From NCBI GenBank assembly GCA_903864555.1, contig CAIPGJ010000844.1, positions 1 through 14,627 on the forward strand: a DNA stretch of 14,627 nt, written 5' to 3'. Made by a program: the position numbers and the translations under genes. The notes below the pieces were generated by a model. It ran no database searches and had not been told where the DNA came from. It saw only the letters and a program-made list of their open reading frames with translations. The stretch comes from an uncultured Pseudomonadota bacterium. GTDB taxonomy: Bacteria; Pseudomonadota; Gammaproteobacteria; Burkholderiales; SG8-39. Positions 13,514 through 14,627 of this stretch are shown here, piece by piece. Within the stretch, counting starts at the first letter, position 1; each line of letters opens with the position of its first letter.

Positions 13514-14407
13514 TTAAATTGCCTCCAGCCCCTGCTCCATGAAAGCCTCGATGATGGGGGCGAGCTCCGCCGGGCGCTCCAGATGCATCATGTGGCCGGT
13601 GTCTTCGAACCAGAGGGTCTTCTGATGGCGGAAGCAGCCGAAGCGGTCCTCGGAGGTCGCGCCGGGGGTGAGGTCGGGCAGGCGGTTGAGGGCGCCGCCC
13701 TGGCGGGCGAGGAAGATCAGCGTCGGGGCGGTGACTTCGCGCCAGGCCGCCATGGCTTCATCGAGGCGGTTGCTGAGGTCCATGCCGTCGTTGCGCGCGT
13801 GGGCCGGGTCGTGGCTCAGCACCACGCGGCCATCCTGCTCCGCAGCCCAGTGACGGGCGAGGAAATGGATGCGCTCGGCCGGCACGCGCGGATGGGCGCG
13901 CTGCATGCGGCTTTCCATCTCCTCCCAGGAGGCATAGTCGTGCACCGGCATGGGCCGGTTGATGCGCTTGATCCAGCGGCGGTAGTGCCGGAGGGCATCC
14001 TCGCCGTCGCCCGGCTTGGCACCGTAAGCATCGATGTTGACGAACTTCTCGATGCGCTCGGGCCGGATGCCGGCATACACGCCGGTGACGCTGGCGCCGA
14101 AGCTGTGGGCCACCACCTTCACCGGTGCGTTAGGTTGATAGTGATTGAAAATCTGGTCGAGGTCGGCGATGAAGTCGCCATACCAGTAGGTGTCGCTGCC
14201 GCTGCGCTGGGTGAGGCCGTAGCCGCGCCAGTCCGGGGCGATCAACTGCCAGTCGCCCTTCAGCTCATCGACGAGGAACTGGAAGGAGGCCGACACGTCC
14301 ATCCAGCCGTGGATGAGGAACAGCTTCGGCGCGCCTTCGCGTCCCCAGGTGCGGATGTGGTAACGCAGGCCACGTATGGTGATGAACTGCGACTGGCTGG
14401 TTTTCAA
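13514..14407 (-). CDS. Alpha/beta hydrolase
   Basis: This 297-aa hydrolase has the standard landmarks: LFLIHGWMD (29-37, oxyanion hole), VVAHSFGAS (98-106, nucleophile Ser102; the elbow has Ala where Gly is usual), and EDTGHMMHLERP (268-279, catalytic His272). The acidic residue is not certain. Substrate is unknown; cytoplasmic, no signal peptide. The frame is open upstream to 14554, but homology starts at FITIRGLRYHIRTWG and a TTG at 14405-14407 overlaps the upstream stop as TTGA, so a coupled TTG start is chosen. The preceding gene is a paralog with a very similar C-terminus, so the pair is a tandem duplication. Confidence 0.8.
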   Translation of the reverse strand: MKTSQSQFITIRGLRYHIRTWGREGAPKLFLIHGWMDVSASFQFLVDELKGDWQLIAPDWRGYGLTQRSGSDTYWYGDFIADLDQIFNHYQPNAPVKVVAHSFGASVTGVYAGIRPERIEKFVNIDAYGAKPGDGEDALRHYRRWIKRINRPMPVHDYASWEEMESRMQRAHPRVPAERIHFLARHWAAEQDGRVVLSHDPAHARNDGMDLSNRLDEAMAAWREVTAPTLIFLARQGGALNRLPDLTPGATSEDRFGCFRHQKTLWFEDTGHMMHLERPAELAPIIEAFMEQGLEAI

Positions 14408-14627
14408 GTGGTGGCCGGGGGCGTGGCGTTGGCGGGTGCGGCATCGGCCACTGCAGGCGGGGCTGGATGCCGGAAGGGGATGAAGTCCTCCACCATCTGT
14501 GCCATGGCCTCGGGACGCTCCAGGTGCACGGCGTGGCCGGTGTCTTCCAGCCACAGCAGCTTGCAGTCGCGGACATTGGCGAGGCGGTCGCGCTGCAGGC
14601 TTTCGTCGGTCATGTCATCGGGACGGC
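14404..14627 (-). CDS. Alpha/beta hydrolase, C-terminal part (runs off the window)
   Basis: The frame is open to the right edge, so only the last 73 or so residues are seen. LLWLEDTGHAVHLERPEAMA contains the catalytic-His motif (DTGH) and aligns closely with LWFEDTGHMMHLERP in the downstream gene, and the preceding segments also match. The protein ends in a Pro/Ala-rich tail (HPAPPAVADAAPANATPPATT). Its stop overlaps the TTG start of the next hydrolase by two bases, so the two are likely co-translated. Confidence 0.75.
   Translation of the reverse strand, partial: RPDDMTDESLQRDRLANVRDCKLLWLEDTGHAVHLERPEAMAQMVEDFIPFRHPAPPAVADAAPANATPPATT

Noticed and set aside
1..14627. CRISPR arrays, tRNA or rRNA genes, prophage genes
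   Set aside because: I saw no regularly spaced direct repeats, tRNA cloverleaf sequences, rRNA signatures or phage structural motifs on either strand.

Overview
The window looks like a high-GC betaproteobacterium, most likely Burkholderiales or Rhodocyclales. The evidence is two Bug/TctC-type periplasmic binding proteins, two MmgE/PrpD proteins, two CC2985-type ParD antitoxins and IS3-family debris. This assignment is inferred from gene content only; there is no rRNA, tRNA or phylogenetic marker.

Layout. Bases 1-300 hold fragments: a piece of an IS3-family OrfB and the C-terminal tail of a ParE toxin, both on minus. An intact ParD antitoxin (313-612, minus) follows, then a second, divergent ParD (764-1030, plus) with no toxin beside it. 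Next comes a translationally coupled pair (1211-1974): a small Cys-rich protein and an HD-domain protein. A non-coding stretch (1975-2653) carries a 49-bp repeat and an inverted repeat. Two MmgE/PrpD genes (2654-5561, plus) form a probable operon, convergent with a Bug binding-protein gene (5651-6631, minus). Bases 6632-7886 are mostly decayed: a truncated GFA-domain gene and a transglutaminase-like fragment are joined at the second copy of the 49-bp repeat.

The most notable locus is 7887-9629, read as one 580-aa gene with an in-frame TGA at codon 112. The TGA lies in the context Sec-Gly-Ser-Cys (UGSC) and is followed by a hairpin that fits bacterial SECIS rules. The downstream part is a long conserved domain containing SDGLPVMPPT. 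A second Bug gene (9675-10652) follows after 45 bp. I read this as a selenoprotein-plus-Bug operon. The UxxC region resembles the Sec site of GrdB (glycine/sarcosine/betaine reductase component B), so a selenol-dependent reductive step on a small carboxylate-like substrate is a reasonable hypothesis, not a demonstrated function.

Bases 10653-11061 carry a third partial repeat copy fused to the start of an IS3 OrfA. From 11062 to the right edge everything is on minus and looks like ordinary chromosome: a membrane-anchored metallopeptidase-like protein whose HExxH motif reads HQLAH, an M48-like membrane protein that lacks a recognisable zinc motif and seems frameshifted, and two tandem alpha/beta hydrolases, the second running off the window.

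How the genes fit together: the MmgE/PrpD pair, the Bug proteins and the UGSC selenoprotein all suggest small carboxylic-acid metabolism in an accessory region assembled by insertion-sequence and repeat-mediated rearrangement. No membrane transporter subunit, transcription factor or selenium-insertion gene is visible in the window.
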